In this document: positions 11,331 to 23,840 of the stretch, one piece after another
How positions within the stretch are numbered: position 1 is the first letter of the stretch
Layout of the letters: each line of letters opens with the position of its first letter
NCBI RefSeq assembly: GCF_949987515.2
Contig: NC_082695.1
Location: 84,551,104-84,615,103, forward strand
DNA length: 64,000 bases
Source: Delphinus delphis
Taxonomy: Eukaryota; Chordata; Mammalia; Artiodactyla; Delphinidae
Direction of reading: 5' to 3'
Translations under genes and position numbers: made by a program
The notes under the pieces: model-generated
Databases searched by the model: none
The model's input: only the letters and a program-made list of their open reading frames with translations
What the model was told of the DNA's origin: nothing

Positions 11331-13759
11331 CCCACGTTCACCGCACTCTGCTGCCCCAACCATGCGACAGTGTCGTACACAAGGTCATCTGACAGCCAAG
11401 GGCAAACAGACGACTCCACGAGGAGAAACGTGTGATGCAAAGAATCCTTTAATACACGGATGACAGGGGTAATTTTATAGCAGGGCCTAAAGAGTCACAA
11501 TCAGTTTTTCTGACAGAAGACTTTCACAATCCATTGACTTAAAACCACGTGGATGGATGCCGACGTTTCTACAGCATTTGCACCTGCCACTTACACTTGC
11601 TACCTATGTTTACAGGAAACTGCACAGCACTTCTTGACAAACCATTAATTGGGAAAATACATTTCAACCAGATTAAACTTCGAAAACCATTATGTTATGC
11701 TATGAAGTTTGAGTAATAGGAACTAATTCTCAAAAATACCTGAGATACTTGCATGATTTGAAAGCATCTCCCAGTGCCTAGCACACGATCAGTGTTGGTT
11801 TCTGTTCTTTTTCTGTTAAACTCTATGATTGGGTAAAGAGAACACAGAATTCTAAAGTTGCACAGACATTCCAAAGAAAGCAAGTTGTTGTAAAATCTTC
11901 AAAAAGAACAAAGGGACAGTTTTTGACTCCCATATAATTTAAAACAAGTTGGAAAAAAAGTAGGAGGCACATTTTCAAAAGCAACAAATATGTCAGAAAT
12001 AGGAGAAAACACTGTATCATCTCTAGAGCGTGGGTTCTGATGCAGTTTCTAACTATTCTAATAACTCACTTTTATGGAGAGACCAGGTTATCATCAAAGG
12101 AATTGATATCCTGTTAATGTCTTATTAATAACAATTACATTCTTCAAAAATTGATATATAAGACAGAATTCAATTGGTTCAGAAAGATACAACTTCGACT
12201 GTATCATTTGCTTGGAAGTGTTCTGGTCACAGAATGTCCTTAATTACTGTAATTCTCTTCCTTGTTTGAATCTGAAATTACACTGCTGATATCCCTTTAG
12301 TGACAAAAGCACTTTTAACAGACAAAAAAAATCTTAGTTATGGCTTGTAAGTCTCTTTTGATTGGAAGTTTGTTGACTGCAGCTGCAATATTTCTGAGTT
12401 AAGCTATGTTCATATGTTCTCATTTTGGCTGGAACATTTCAGACTCCGTTGTTTTGATTGCAATATTGTCCACCAGGCTGGGCTTATGATTAATTCACAT
12501 TATTAAGATGACTAATGCTCCTTTCAGATGGCAGTTGAAAACCCATGGCAAGAGCAGCCTTGAAAGTGATCTGACTGCAGATGTAGGGGGAGTGGAGGTT
12601 ATGTACTCTTTCCTTCTGTAATTCAGCAGTATTGAAGCAGGATGCACTTAGCATCCTTAGGTCGTTGTGGTTTCTCGAGGACGCTGGGAGTGGCCGGGAA
12701 AAAGAGTCATAGTTGCTGTGTTCCTGGGGGGAGCACGTGATAAAGGCCTGGACACAGTCAGTCACTGACGAGATAAGCAAACTGGAGTCCCAGACGGAGG
12801 GAAGCTGGAAGTAGGACTTTGGCAGAAAGACATCTGAAGTTCCTGCTGAGCCCACCCCTTCTTTAGAATCCCACCCGCGTCCTGCGTTAGGGGGAGGCTC
12901 TCAGAGACACCCACCATTGGGCCAGAGCAGACACTGACCCAAGTGGACGTACAGCATTATTTTTTTACCTTCAGAGTTTGAATTAGAATTTTTTTAAAAA
13001 TCCACCTCGGCGCAATTGTGCTGGGAACCGACTACGTAAGCCCATGTAGATGGGGGGACACGTCTCACACCCAGAAGCCACTGGCTTGCCAATGTCACGA
13101 GGGGACAAGAGCAAAAAAGGCTGAGGGAAACCAGACTACAGATATAACATCGAACACAAGCACCAGAGAAACAAGCTTCTTTGGGGCACAAGTGCTCGGG
13201 ACACTTTCCAACATCTCCGAGGCCCACTTCCTATAACTGGAGGCTACGAGACTCTGCTGCATCACTACCTCATTCAAAACCAGGATGACTGTGAAACCCC
13301 AAGTACCAAAGCCTTGGGCCACTTCTGCCCGTCTCACCACCAGCTCAGGATGGTGCTGATGGGCACCAGGTGGCTAAGGGAAAGCCTCTCTCACCGTGGC
13401 TCTAACGTGGCCCTCCCAAGGCCCTTTGGCAGCTTCGGGTATAACTGAACTATGGCCCGAATCACAAATCAGTTTTTTAATTGGATGTTCTTTCACTATC
13501 TTAAAATATAATTCTTTCTCTGAGTTGCTTATTCTGAATAATGCAAAAGTATAAAATTTGGCTTTATCAACTCCTAGCTTTATCACTTCCTGTCTGCGTG
13601 TGATGGGAAATTACTTAATCTCCCTGAATTTCTACTTTCTCCTTTAAAAATAGAGATGATCAGTTGTTCCTCTTCTTACCTCCCTTCGAAACCCTAACTG
13701 CCCGAGATGGAATTACTTTGAGTGGAACTTGGTTTATTTCTTTATAATAGCAGTGGACA
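11331..13759. other. repeat-poor intergenic block, 2.4 kb
   Basis: No gene, RNA or recognisable repeat. The longest open frames (12490-12855 and 13095-13340, minus) have no protein similarity and no convincing splice sites around them. Confidence 0.4.
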
Positions 13760-14176
13760 CTGTGACGGCTAATTTTATGTGTTAACTGGACTGGAACATA
13801 GGTGCAGAGACACTTGGTAAAGCATGATTCTGGGTGTGTCGTGAGGATGTTTCTGGGTACGACAAACACTGGAAACAGTACACTGAGTAAACTGGCTGGT
13901 GCTCCCCGTGTGGGTGGGCCTCACCCAATTACGGGAGGCCTGTACAGAACAAAAGACCGACCCTCCACACACTGCCTTTGAACTGGAACCTTGGTTTTTC
14001 CCCTGCCTTTGGACTCCAACTGAAACATCAGCTCTTTCTGGGTATTGAGCTTGCAGACGGCAGGTCTTAGGACATCTCAGCCTCCATAATAATGTGAGTT
14101 AATTCGCTACAATAAATCTCTTTTTATACACGTGCACATCGTATTGGTTCTGCTTCTCTGGAGAACCCTGACTACT
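13760..14176 (+). mobile_element. old LTR-type element (family not assigned)
   Basis: It begins GACGGCTAATTTTATGTGTT. It has GATTCTGGGTGTGTCGTGAG, GTGGGTGGGCCTCACCCAAT, CTTTGGACTCCAACTGAAAC and TCTCAGCCTCCATAATAATG. It ends in GGTTCTGCTTCTCTGGAGAA CCCTGACTAC (split for length). I know this pattern as a widespread mammalian interspersed repeat, probably an LTR, but cannot name the subfamily. Confidence 0.65.
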
Positions 14177-14214
14177 TGATGTGATAGGTAACAATTCCCT
14201 GTGCATTTTGGTTT

Positions 14215-14330
14215 TCTCCATCAGACTGTGAGACCTTCAAGGGCAGGAAGTGTCTCACAATTGTACGCACACAGCACAATACTGGCACAGAGCAAGTGCT
14301 CAATAAACGTTAAATGAATAAATGACTACC
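14215..14330 (+). mobile_element. L2 3' terminus
   Basis: GACTGTGAGACCTTCAAGGG, ACTGGCACAGAGCAAGTGCT and CAATAAACGTTAAATGAATA are the conserved L2 3' end with its short TGAA-type terminal repeats. Confidence 0.75.
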
Positions 14331-14539
14331 TTTCAGATTGGCTTTTTGGCCACTGGGAGGTATGTATAAATAAAATATGTGTAAGTACTTTGAAAATGGT
14401 ACAACTCTACACAAGAATTATATCTTTCTCCATATCAGTCCCAAAACCCGTTCTTCCTGGAGAAAATCAAATCAAACTGAGAGTCACTCATTTCTAACCT
14501 TCCTCTGTATTCCATTAATCTTGACCCTTTCAAAATATA

Positions 14540-14705
14540 ATTAATGATTGCCTTTTGTGTGTGTGGCATTGTTCTAGGCACCGAGGACAAACAATGTAGA
14601 CAAGGTCCCTGGGCTTCTATTCTAGTCAGGGGAGCGGGGGAAGAGGGGAGCGAACTTTAAACGAATAAACATGTCAACAAACAAGATGGTCACCACTAAT
14701 GATGA
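14540..14705 (-). mobile_element. L2 3' fragment, antisense
   Basis: GTGGCATTGTTCTAGGCACC, GACAAGGTCCCTGGGCTTCT and ATTCTAGTCAGGGGAGCGGG follow the reverse complement of the L2 3' end. Confidence 0.65.
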
Positions 14706-14879
14706 GAACCAGAAAGGAAGCAGTGAGGTCATCCTGGGTGCGGGGGCTACGTTCGGTTAGACCACTTTCCCCACTATGAGAACCCTCTTTTGCACTTTTC
14801 CAGTACCTTCTTAGCTCAGTTTCCGTTTCTCCCACCTCAGAAAGGAGCTTTAAGCAAACTCTGAATTCACTCAAATTAA

Positions 14880-15800
14880 TTTTTCTAAAACAGAATTTTG
14901 ATCACATCATTCTCTTGCTTAAAAAGCTGTGTTGGGGGCTTCCCTGGTGGCGCAGTGGTTGAGAATCTGCCTGCCAATGCAGGGGACACGGGTTTGAGCC
15001 CCGGTCTGGGAGGATCCCACATGCCGCGGAGCAAGTGGGCCTGTGAGCCACAACTACTGAGCCTGTGCATCTGGAGCCTGTGCTCCGCAACAAGAGAGGC
15101 CGCGATAGTGAGAGACCCGTGCACCGCGATCAAGAGTGGCCCCCGCTTTCCACAACTAGAGAAAGCCCTCGCATAGAAACGAAGACCCAGCACAGCCGAA
15201 ATAAATTAATTAATTAATAAACTCCTACCCCCAACATCTTCTTAAAAAAAAAAAGAAAAAAGCTGTGCTGGTTTCCCTTTTCCTACAAAGGCAAGTCCAA
15301 GTGACTTACGGGCATCCCTCTGCAGCCTGGTCTAAACCCATCTACACTGTTCCACTTTGCTCGTCTTTGGAGACGCTGCCCACGTTCTGCTTCGTGAGCA
15401 TCTGCCACCTCAGCTCCCAGCCTTTGTCACTCCAGCCCCGCCCAGAAGTCCCTTCTTCCTTTCCTCTGACCTTCACCTTTACCGATCAGTACAGAGTCCA
15501 TCTTTTAAGATCCAGATGACTGGTCTTTGTTTAACATTACCTTCTTCATAAATATTAGCCCCTTCCTTCATAGCCAGAAGAAAACATTTGCCCCTCCGAG
15601 TCTCGGAGCACGTGGTCCAAAAATCCCTTATGGCATTCTTCTGGCTTTGCCTGGTATTAGCATTTTTTAGGGACAGCTCACATCTTCCATCTGGACTATT
15701 ATATCCTTGGGAGAACAAATTGTTTTATTCAACTATGTTTTTCCTATAGTCCGGTACAAAAGAGTATTCAGTAAATGTCTGCTGAGTGGATGAGTTTGGG
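14880..15800 (+). mobile_element. L2 copy split by a CHR SINE
   Basis: The left part, TTGATCACATCATTCTCTTG CTTAAAAAGC, matches the L2 'gatcatgtcactcccctgcttaaaa' region. After the SINE the L2 pattern resumes (CAAGTCCAAGTGACTTACGG, ATCCCTCTGCAGCCTGGTCT). It runs to a 3' end near GTATTCAGTAAATGTCTGCT at 15770. The L2 is therefore older than the SINE insertion. Confidence 0.55.
14936..15256 (+). mobile_element. CHR-family tRNA-derived SINE (long form), nested in L2
   Basis: It starts GGGCTTCCCTGGTGGCGCAG and has the long CHR-1-like 3' body (CAACTAGAGAAAGCCCTCGC, GAAGACCCAGCACAGCCGAA) with an A/T-rich tail. The duplication is AAAAAGCTGTGTTGG (14921-14935) and AAAAAGCTGTGCTGG (15257-15271), one mismatch. 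Confidence 0.95.
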
Positions 15801-17337
15801 GAATAAACAAACGGTCCAGCAAGTAAAGATGAAGCCAGCCCCAACTTTTTCGTACCTTTCTACTTCAACTGCTGATGTTATATTTATAATAAGTCTTATA
15901 TAGATACATTCATCACCCCTTATGGAGTCTGGTAATAAACAGTCATCACAGAAGTTCTGAAAGTAAGAATAATTTCTTCTTACCAAGAGTGATCATTTTG
16001 GTGACAATTCAGAAAATTACGTGCTGGGTATAATTATGAGCTATTTTCAATAACAAAAAAAAATGTAATTTTGAAGTTCTCTTTTACAGAAAATTCTAAG
16101 TTTTTGACTCTGGTGATTCCACTCCACAATTATCATGCTAATACTTCCTGGCAACAACAAACCCAAGACTCTAAAAGTAGCATCAGGGTTTGCACGTCCT
16201 GCCAGGTGCTGGGACATGTAGCCCAGGAGATAGTCAGCATGGCAGGGAGGCTGCCTTAGGTCACTGGGCCCCAGGGGAGCAACCAGGTGACCACAGCCCC
16301 ACAGGGAACCTTAGGCAAGACCAGGAGGACTGCTGAGCTCGCCTCCTGCCGTCCCACAGAATCATGAGCAAGTAAAATAGTTGAGGCACAAACTTTGGGG
16401 GTATTTTGTTTTATAACGAGATAATTGACGTGCTGTCTATAAATAAGGAATGAATAAGAAATATGTGGGAAAATACATACCACGCACGGATCATGACACT
16501 CTAGTTAAAAGCCGCAAACTAGGTTTACATTCAGTAGCATGAACAGATGACCAAGAAAAAGAAAAAAGTGAGGAGAAAAATAGTAAGAATGAGATTTCTG
16601 CATCTACACCATTTAGGTGAACTAAAAACACAAAAATCACCATCTATTTGACAAGGATGAATGTGTATTTAAGGATAATCAACAAAGACAAGAATCTATG
16701 GAGGGGTGACAATCGGTGATGAAAGGTAATGGTTTCATAATACGACACGATGTAACATGGGTGACAGAGTTACACCTTAGAGTAAAACGCAGACAGGAGC
16801 TTGCATTGACCAATACAAATCCGTTATCACCTGAGGAATGAGGTTAGCCTAACTCTCTGCAAATAAAAACAAAAATTATTGCTTGTTGAGGGATGCTGAA
16901 CTTAGATTCCTTTGAAGTGCCTTTAAGATCTCAGTCCACTTTAAAGAGATCAAAACTAAAAAAGCATAGTTGATGAACTATGCTGTGGTTTATGCACGAA
17001 GGAGGACACAGAATTGGAACCTGTACTCAGAGAATACACTGGTGCTGCCTCAGGACTGCAAATGAAAGTCTGCACTCACGCTCTAAATCAAAATAAAGTA
17101 TTTAGAGTATCCGGCGTCATTTCCTTAAGATTCCCCCGATTAACCGATTTTTTTCAATTAACTACCCAAATATTGGATTACTTCCGATTGTGGGTTTCTT
17201 CTGCATCAGATGTTGCAGAGTGCAGACTGTGAGGAGGTGTTGGATTGCGTCTTGCCCATGTGGTGAGAGAGTCTATGCCCCGAAGAAAGTGGGTGCTTTA
17301 GAATGCACTTCTCAGTACAAACACAGAGAAATGATAA
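15801..17337. other. unassigned intergenic sequence
   Basis: No gene or repeat recognised with confidence. Confidence 0.35.
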
Positions 17338-17565
17338 CTGTGTTAGTTGAGCATTTACTGTGGGCCAGGTGCCCCATCTCATTTAATACCGCAATCCTGT
17401 ATTATCCAGATGACACTTTACCAAGGACAAAAGTGAGACTCAGAGAATTAAATCACATACACAAGGTTACTCAATTAATGGGTGGCAGAGCGCAGAACGG
17501 AAGCTGAGGCGATCAGACGCCAAAGTCAATGCTCTTAGCCATTGTACTAGCTGCCTCCAGCCAAA
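17338..17565 (+). mobile_element. MIR SINE, nearly complete 3' half
   Basis: GAGCATTTACTGTGGGCCAG, CAAAAGTGAGACTCAGAGAA, GGTTACTCAATTAATGGGTG GCAGAGC and CTCTTAGCCATTGTACTAGC TGCCTCC reproduce the MIR-family layout ending in the CTGCCTCC terminus (reverse-tRNA orientation). Confidence 0.8.
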
Positions 17566-20500
17566 GGTCACTGACAAACAAATGAAAGCCAAACTTGAAA
17601 GACAACTGTTGATTTCTCCCGAAAGTGACAGACACTCCTGTTTTAAAAATTATCTGATCTCTACCATAATTTTTTCTTCCTTCTGTTCTATTCAGATCAC
17701 TACATCAAAATAAAATTATCTAAAAAAATTAATTTAAAAAACTTTTCTATAAACTTAAGAAGAAAATATTTGGTGAGGAGACTAGGCAACCTTTTCAATT
17801 GTATCATACTCTCTTTGTTTCTCAAAACGTTTATACATTCTCTTCTCTTCCCTAAAGGTGACAATGCATTTTTCTATTAAACACACACACACAGTTCTCC
17901 TGACCACTTGTCATAATTTTTTCTTCTCCTTCATTAGCACACTAGAGGTCTCCATACTTTCACTTTCTTATCTTGTCTCCTAAGAAGAAACAAGAAGTAT
18001 TGTACCAAATATGACAGGCAGACCACTCTAAACACCCCATATAAATAGCAGTCCTAACACATATTTTAAGAAACGTAGTCTCATGAAAGTATGCCTCCTA
18101 AAATTCTCAGGGTACTGATTACAGAGCACAGCTAAGCTAGGCAACTGTGTGAGTCAGTCACATCAGTGCAGAGTCACCCTCGTGGTCCCTTGAGACCGGG
18201 GGGCTGGAGGAGTACCCCCAGGCCCAAGCAGACTAGCTGTCACATCCACGTCACACAGTACAGACAACGCCGGGACATCCAGAGCTTCCGGCACTGCACA
18301 TAGCAGCTTGTGTCGTTACTATTATGTATAATAAAAACACAGTGCCGTTAGCTGCCATTCTAACGTAACTGAAAAAGCCAAAGTAAAAGTTTAAAAGTAC
18401 ACTCATGCCCTCCTCCTTCACAGAAGTGTATACACATGCTCATCTGAGTGTGTGAAGCCCTTGGTCCAACAGTGGAGAGGTGGCAGGTCACGGGAAGTCT
18501 TAGTTCCCCCTGAGCAGCCCCACACCCATTCACGTTTTCTAAGTTCCCTCTGCAAGAGGAAAGCAGCAGGCGGGGCCAGGTCGGTACCTAAGAGGTCACT
18601 GTGATGGTGAGTCTCCATTCACTAGGTACACATGGCGGAAGCGTGGTGGCACCCGGAGCCCATCCTGGTGACAAGGTTATGATTTGAATCTGATTTGCTG
18701 AGGCTCCCAAGTGCTATGCCTTCCGCTTTATTCTCCAAACTTCACAGTTTATAAAGTACAGTTTCTCTAAGAAACGCAGATTGTTAAAGTGACCTTAATA
18801 TACCCACAGCCAAAGCGCAAAGGCGGGGCTAACAACGCTTTCCTTCAGGGTCTAAAGCTCCTCGATTTGTAGCTTTGGTGGGAATCTTCCCCTCTCGCGC
18901 CCTCCTTAGGCCCAGCTCAGCTGACCACTCTCTGCGCCCGGCCCAGCAGACGCCCCTACTGCCCTTCTCTTCGTCACACTGACCACCTTGCAGGCCTTGG
19001 CAACAAAAAGCAAATGATGGAGATTCTCCATTTCCTGTCTTTCCTGATAAAACATGTGAGCAAAATTATAAAGCCACCAGCTTTCATTTATAAAATGCTT
19101 TTATCTTCTCCAAAGCACCTGCCCACTGGAGGCATCCTTGCTTTTATTCTTTCCAGGGGCTTTAGGGCCTTCTGAGCACTGAGCAAACAACGGTCAGAAC
19201 CAACAGGCCAAGCCAAAGAATAAAATGGACACATAGGATAATCACGCTAGGAACACAAAGCCTCGGGACTGTCCTTCACTACCCAAGACATCTATTTGCT
19301 GTTCCAACGTTAAAGAGCAATCATCTCCTTGACGTACCTTAAGCACAAGAGTGTTAAAGAAATTTGCCAAGCTGGTAAAACAGGCCACTGTATGTTCAGA
19401 CGTAACAGCCACACACATGCTAGCCGGCAAACTGAGTCCGGCTACGGCCCCAAACTAATAATGGATTTTCATTCCTTTGTTCATTACATAAATTACATTT
19501 TATCAGGCATTTACTGTGCGCCAGGCACTGTGCTTTCCCCGTGCTCCAGGGGAAAGAAGCTGCTCAGTATGTCACCTGCCTTCTCCTTCAGCACCCTCCT
19601 TCATCCAACAGCTGCACCCAGAAACAGACGTGATGAACGACTCTACCTGCGGGGTGGGGGGCAACGCCCCACTTCTAGTATCAGCTTATGCTGCACTTGC
19701 AGGAGGAACTGCTGGTGAATACAGAGGGAACCTTGGGAGCTTTAGAAAGCTAGGAGCAGATATTAGGTCAGATGTCTTCCAATATTTTTAACCAAAGTTC
19801 CATCTTTCTACTGCAAGGTAGCATAGTCCTATTTTCAGACCTCGTTTCGAGATCCCAAAGTTGATGTGACTGCCCTTGAAGTTCATCTCTAACAAGAGAG
19901 CAGCGGGAAGTGTGCCCCGGGGTGGCGCTCACAACAAGCCCACTGATTTGTTCACCACCTGAAACGACACTGCAAATTGGTACATAGTAATGATGGGCCC
20001 CGGGGTGACTCAGGGCAATACTTGCCTTATGAGATTTTGTAGTTCTTCCCAGATACATCTGGAAGTGACAGCAGAGCTCCGAGTAGGAGATCTAAGGACC
20101 CAGCCATGCACCACTGGTCACTTTCTCACAGCAGAGATTACGCCTGTTTTGCATCCATTCTAAAGCTACACAGAGTCATTTCTTCAAATCAAAGAATAAG
20201 GGACCTAGTGTAGTCTAAGGTGTGGTAATCTCATGTTCAAATGAAAAGACATCAAAGCAATCTCATTGTTGTCCTGTTGGCCTGAAAAATTTATATCTTG
20301 AAACTCAGACCACAGACACTTCCTCAATCCATTTGTTCTATTTGAGGTTTCATTTATGTTCACAATATCCTCTGTTCAGACCTTCAGGTGTGAGGGATTG
20401 GCATGGGCGGGCTGAGGGAGGAGGGGATTGTATGAAGGTCAGAGGAAGAGACTTCCATGCACTTTTGTTCTTTCACAGTGTTCTTGAGAACTGCCCACTG

Positions 20501-20669
20501 ATGCAGTAAACGAGATTACAGGTATATGTACATTTATATATTGCAAAGGTTTCTAAAATTTAAATAAACCCAAACTTTATATACATTAAAATACAATCAG
20601 GAAATCATTGTTTAATTAATATAAGTCTGTGAAATATGGTATGTCCTTACTAAGAAACACTAGAGATCT
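17566..20669. other. unassigned intergenic sequence
   Basis: No gene was recognised. A short (AC)7 run lies at 17881-17894. ATTTACTGTGCGCCAGGCAC TGTGC near 19508 is probably a small MIR/L2 remnant. Open frames such as 19329-19718 show no protein similarity. Confidence 0.35.
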
Positions 20670-20675
20670 TAAAAT

Positions 20676-20712
20676 CTAATATAGATAGATGATAGACGAT
20701 AGATAGATATGG
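20676..20712 (+). repeat. imperfect (GATA)n microsatellite
   Basis: ATAGATAGATGATAGACGAT followed by AGATAGATA; interrupted GATA units. Confidence 0.85.
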
Positions 20713-20984
20713 ATGAAGATATGATGATACATATTGATGGCAGTTTTAACTGTCATATGAAATATTTCAAGCATAGTCACTTGGTTACTTCTTAATATTT
20801 TGCCGTGATAAGTATCACTTTATTTTGTTAAGTATTCTCAGTCCCTCAACCCTCTTTCATCTCTCTCTACCCAAATTTAAGCACTTATTTGAAGTTTATC
20901 ATTCTCATGCATGTTTTTAATGCCTTAAATGAATTTTCTATGAATGCATGTTTCCATAAAGTATATGCAAGCTGGTTTTGAAGG

Positions 20985-22720
20985 TTTTTAAATTTTATAT
21001 AAATTGTATCACACTGTCATGCTATGTCTTTGAGATATGTTCATGTTCATGCATGTAGCTCCAGTTCATTCATTTTAACTGCTGTACTGTGTTAAATTTT
21101 ATGAATATACCACAATATTTTGTTCAGTTTCCGGCTGATGAACATACAGGATTTCTCCAATTTCTTGCCATCACAAACAACAGCGTCATAAATATTAAAC
21201 ATCTCTCCTTGCGCACATGTGCACAAATCTCCCACCGGTATATACTGAGAAACAGAACTGCTGGACTGTAGAGTATGCGAAATTTAAGCTTATTAGAGAC
21301 GCAGAATTATTTTCCAAAGTGGTAGCACCAAGCCCACCAGCAGAGCACATGAGTTTCTAGTCTCCACATTCTCACCAATACTTGGAATTGTCAGATCTTT
21401 TCATTTCTGCCAACTGCAGAGTGTGAACCGGTTCTCACTCGGGTTTAACCTGCACTTCTCTGATGCTGCGGATCACTGTTCGTGTGTCCAGTGTGGATCC
21501 ACAGTCCCTCCCCTGTGACTTGTCTGTCTATATCCTTTGTCAATTTCCTATCTAGTCTCTGGGCTTCAGCTTACTGCTTTGAAGGAGTTTTAATATATTA
21601 AATATACTTAAATATATTTAAGTATATTTACTTAAATATACTTAAATATATTTATACTCAATAAATACTTTAATATATTTATCAGTTACATGTTTTACAA
21701 ATCTCTCTCAGTCTGTGGTTTGTCCTTTCATTTGTTTATGACTGGAAGTTTTGTTTCCATACAGTCGATTTAATCCTCATTTTCTTCTATGGCTTGTATT
21801 TTTTATGACTTTTTTATTTAAAAACCATCCCTACACTGAGGTTAGATATTCTCTGATGTTTTCATTTCAAATTTGAAATTCTGCTTATGTCTTTGGTCTA
21901 CCTAGGATGTAGTTTTGTGTAGAGTGTCTAATTTTAATTTTCTGCATATGGGCTTCCAATTGCTCCAGCACCACTTACTGAATAGTCCATCATCTCCTTC
22001 TGGTTTGTAAGGCTACCTTGCCATAAATTGCTTCCACTGTACACTATTTTTCTTCTGTGTTCTCAGTTTTGTGTGTTTATAAATCAGTGTTTTACCCTTC
22101 AGCTAATTTCCACACTGTTTTGATCACTGTAGCTACAAGATAAGTCTTGAAAGCACCTCCAGCTACCTTCTTCCTGAGAACTGTCTTCTCCATTCTTAGT
22201 CTTGTAGTTTTCCATATGGCTTTTTATAATAATTAGCTTGTCAAGTGTAAAACATTTTTTGCACTTAGATTGCAATGGTATTGAATTTGCAGATTAATTT
22301 ATTGGGAACTGACACTGTTAAGAGTCGGTCTTTCCATCTATAAAAATGGTAACTCTATATTTACTTAACGTTTCTGTTGATGTCTTTTGACAGAGTTGTA
22401 AGTTTTTTCATAAAGGTCTTGTATATCCTTTCTTGGGTTTTTTCCCAAGTACCAGAGAGTTTGTTTTGTTTTGAGTGAATTTCTTGGCAATTACAATAAT
22501 ATATTATATAATTAAACTTTCTGATTGTTGATTTTTAAAAGGAATTAAATTGATTTTTACAGGTAGATATTTTATCCAGAAGTCTTGATGAAGTCTCTAA
22601 TTTTAATAATTTCCCCGTGGGCTAGTTTGGGGTTTTGATGTAGAAAATCATATCATTTGTAAATAACAGTTTGATTACTTCTTTCTAATCCTTATTCATT
22701 TTTTTCCCTCTTTTTCCAGT
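20985..22720 (-). mobile_element. L1 copy, antisense, old (3' UTR and ORF2 end)
   Basis: Reading plus, GGATTTCTCCAATTTCTTGC and CATCACAAACAACAGCGTCA are antisense 3' UTR. Further right, GCATATGGGCTTCCAATTGC TCCAGCACCA and GATGTCTTTTGACAGAGTTG are antisense ORF2 3' sequence. Stops in all frames show it is a dead copy. An AT-rich array at 21592-21680 interrupts it. Confidence 0.75.
21592..21680. repeat. AT-rich tandem/palindromic array
   Basis: AATATACTTAAATATATTTA occurs at 21601-21620 and again at 21635-21654 (34-base period). Between them lies the partly inverted AGTATATTTACTT. Only A/T with isolated C/G; it could form hairpins. Confidence 0.85.
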
Positions 22721-23435
22721 CCTACTGCACTACCTTGGACCTCCATCCAAAACCCTTACACAAAGTTCACCAATGGACAAAACTAAAGCATTTAGGAATG
22801 CATACTTTGATTAGTAAAATATGAGGAAAACTAAGGACGTGACAACCTAGAAGTCAGGACAGCGGTTACCTTAGGGAAAAGAGAAGGCGTTTTGATGGGA
22901 AAGGCACCTGAGGAGAGTTGTGGTAATACTGGGTGAGGGTCAGTCATGGTTTTGAATTATAGTGATCCATCAATCCAGGTATTTTTCCCGCATGCAATTT
23001 TTATATATGTGCTACAATTTACAATTTTTAATTGTTTTAAGGATGAACCGGACAGCAGTCTCTGTTTTCACATCTCCAGAACAGTTGACCAATATTGGTA
23101 TTATCTGGTCCTTGAATATAAAGTGAAAACTCAACTTTAAATACTTTGAACTTGGTGGGGTTTTTTTACATATGGGGGTTTGGTTATTAATTGAATTTTT
23201 TAATGATTATATTCGACTCACATGTTCCATTTCTTATGGAATCAATTTTTGCTGTATCTTTCTAAAAAATTATTAATTTTGTTTTCCATTGAAATACACT
23301 AGTTCGTAATGTTATCATATTTTTAAGTTTCTGTCATATTGGTACTTTTGTCCTCTTTTCATCACTCTTATTTTTTATATCTACCCCTTTGAGGCTGATT
23401 TTTATTTTCCTGTATGTACTTTGTTTTGTACTTTT
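22721..23435. other. AT-rich, probably LINE-derived sequence
   Basis: GACAGCGGTTACCTTAGGGA and the following 150 bases resemble the 3' UTR of old L1/HAL1 in sense. 23140-23430 is T-rich and could be antisense LINE. No boundaries can be set. Confidence 0.35.
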
Positions 23436-23448
23436 AAAATTTCTTACA

Positions 23449-23827
23449 GGGCTTCCCTGGTGGCGCAGTGGTTAAGAATCTACCTGCCAATGCAGGGGAC
23501 GTGGGTTCGAGCCCTGGTCCGGAAAGATCCCACATGCCGCAGAGCAACTAAGCCCGTGCGCCACAACTACTGAGCCTGTCTGTGCTCTAGAGCCCGCGAG
23601 CCACAGCTACTGAGCCCACGAACTACTGCTACTGAAGCCCACATGCCTAGAACCTGTGCTCCACAACAAGAGAAGCCTGCACACTGCAACGAAGAGTAGC
23701 GCCTGCTCACCACAACTAGAGACATAGCCCGCACGCAGCAATGAAGACCCAATGCAGCCAATAATAAAATAAATTTTAAAAAAATAAAATAAAATACTCT
23801 GTAACAAAAAAAAAAGTAATAGAAAAA
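23449..23827 (+). mobile_element. CHR-1-type tRNA-derived SINE (long form)
   Basis: It starts GGGCTTCCCTGGTGGCGCAG, has B-box GGTTCGAGCC and the long body with repeated CCACAACTACTGAGCC-like units, and ends in an A-rich tail. The target-site duplication AAAATTTCTTACA is at 23436-23448 and 23828-23840. Confidence 0.96.
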
Positions 23828-23840
23828 AAAATTTCTTACA

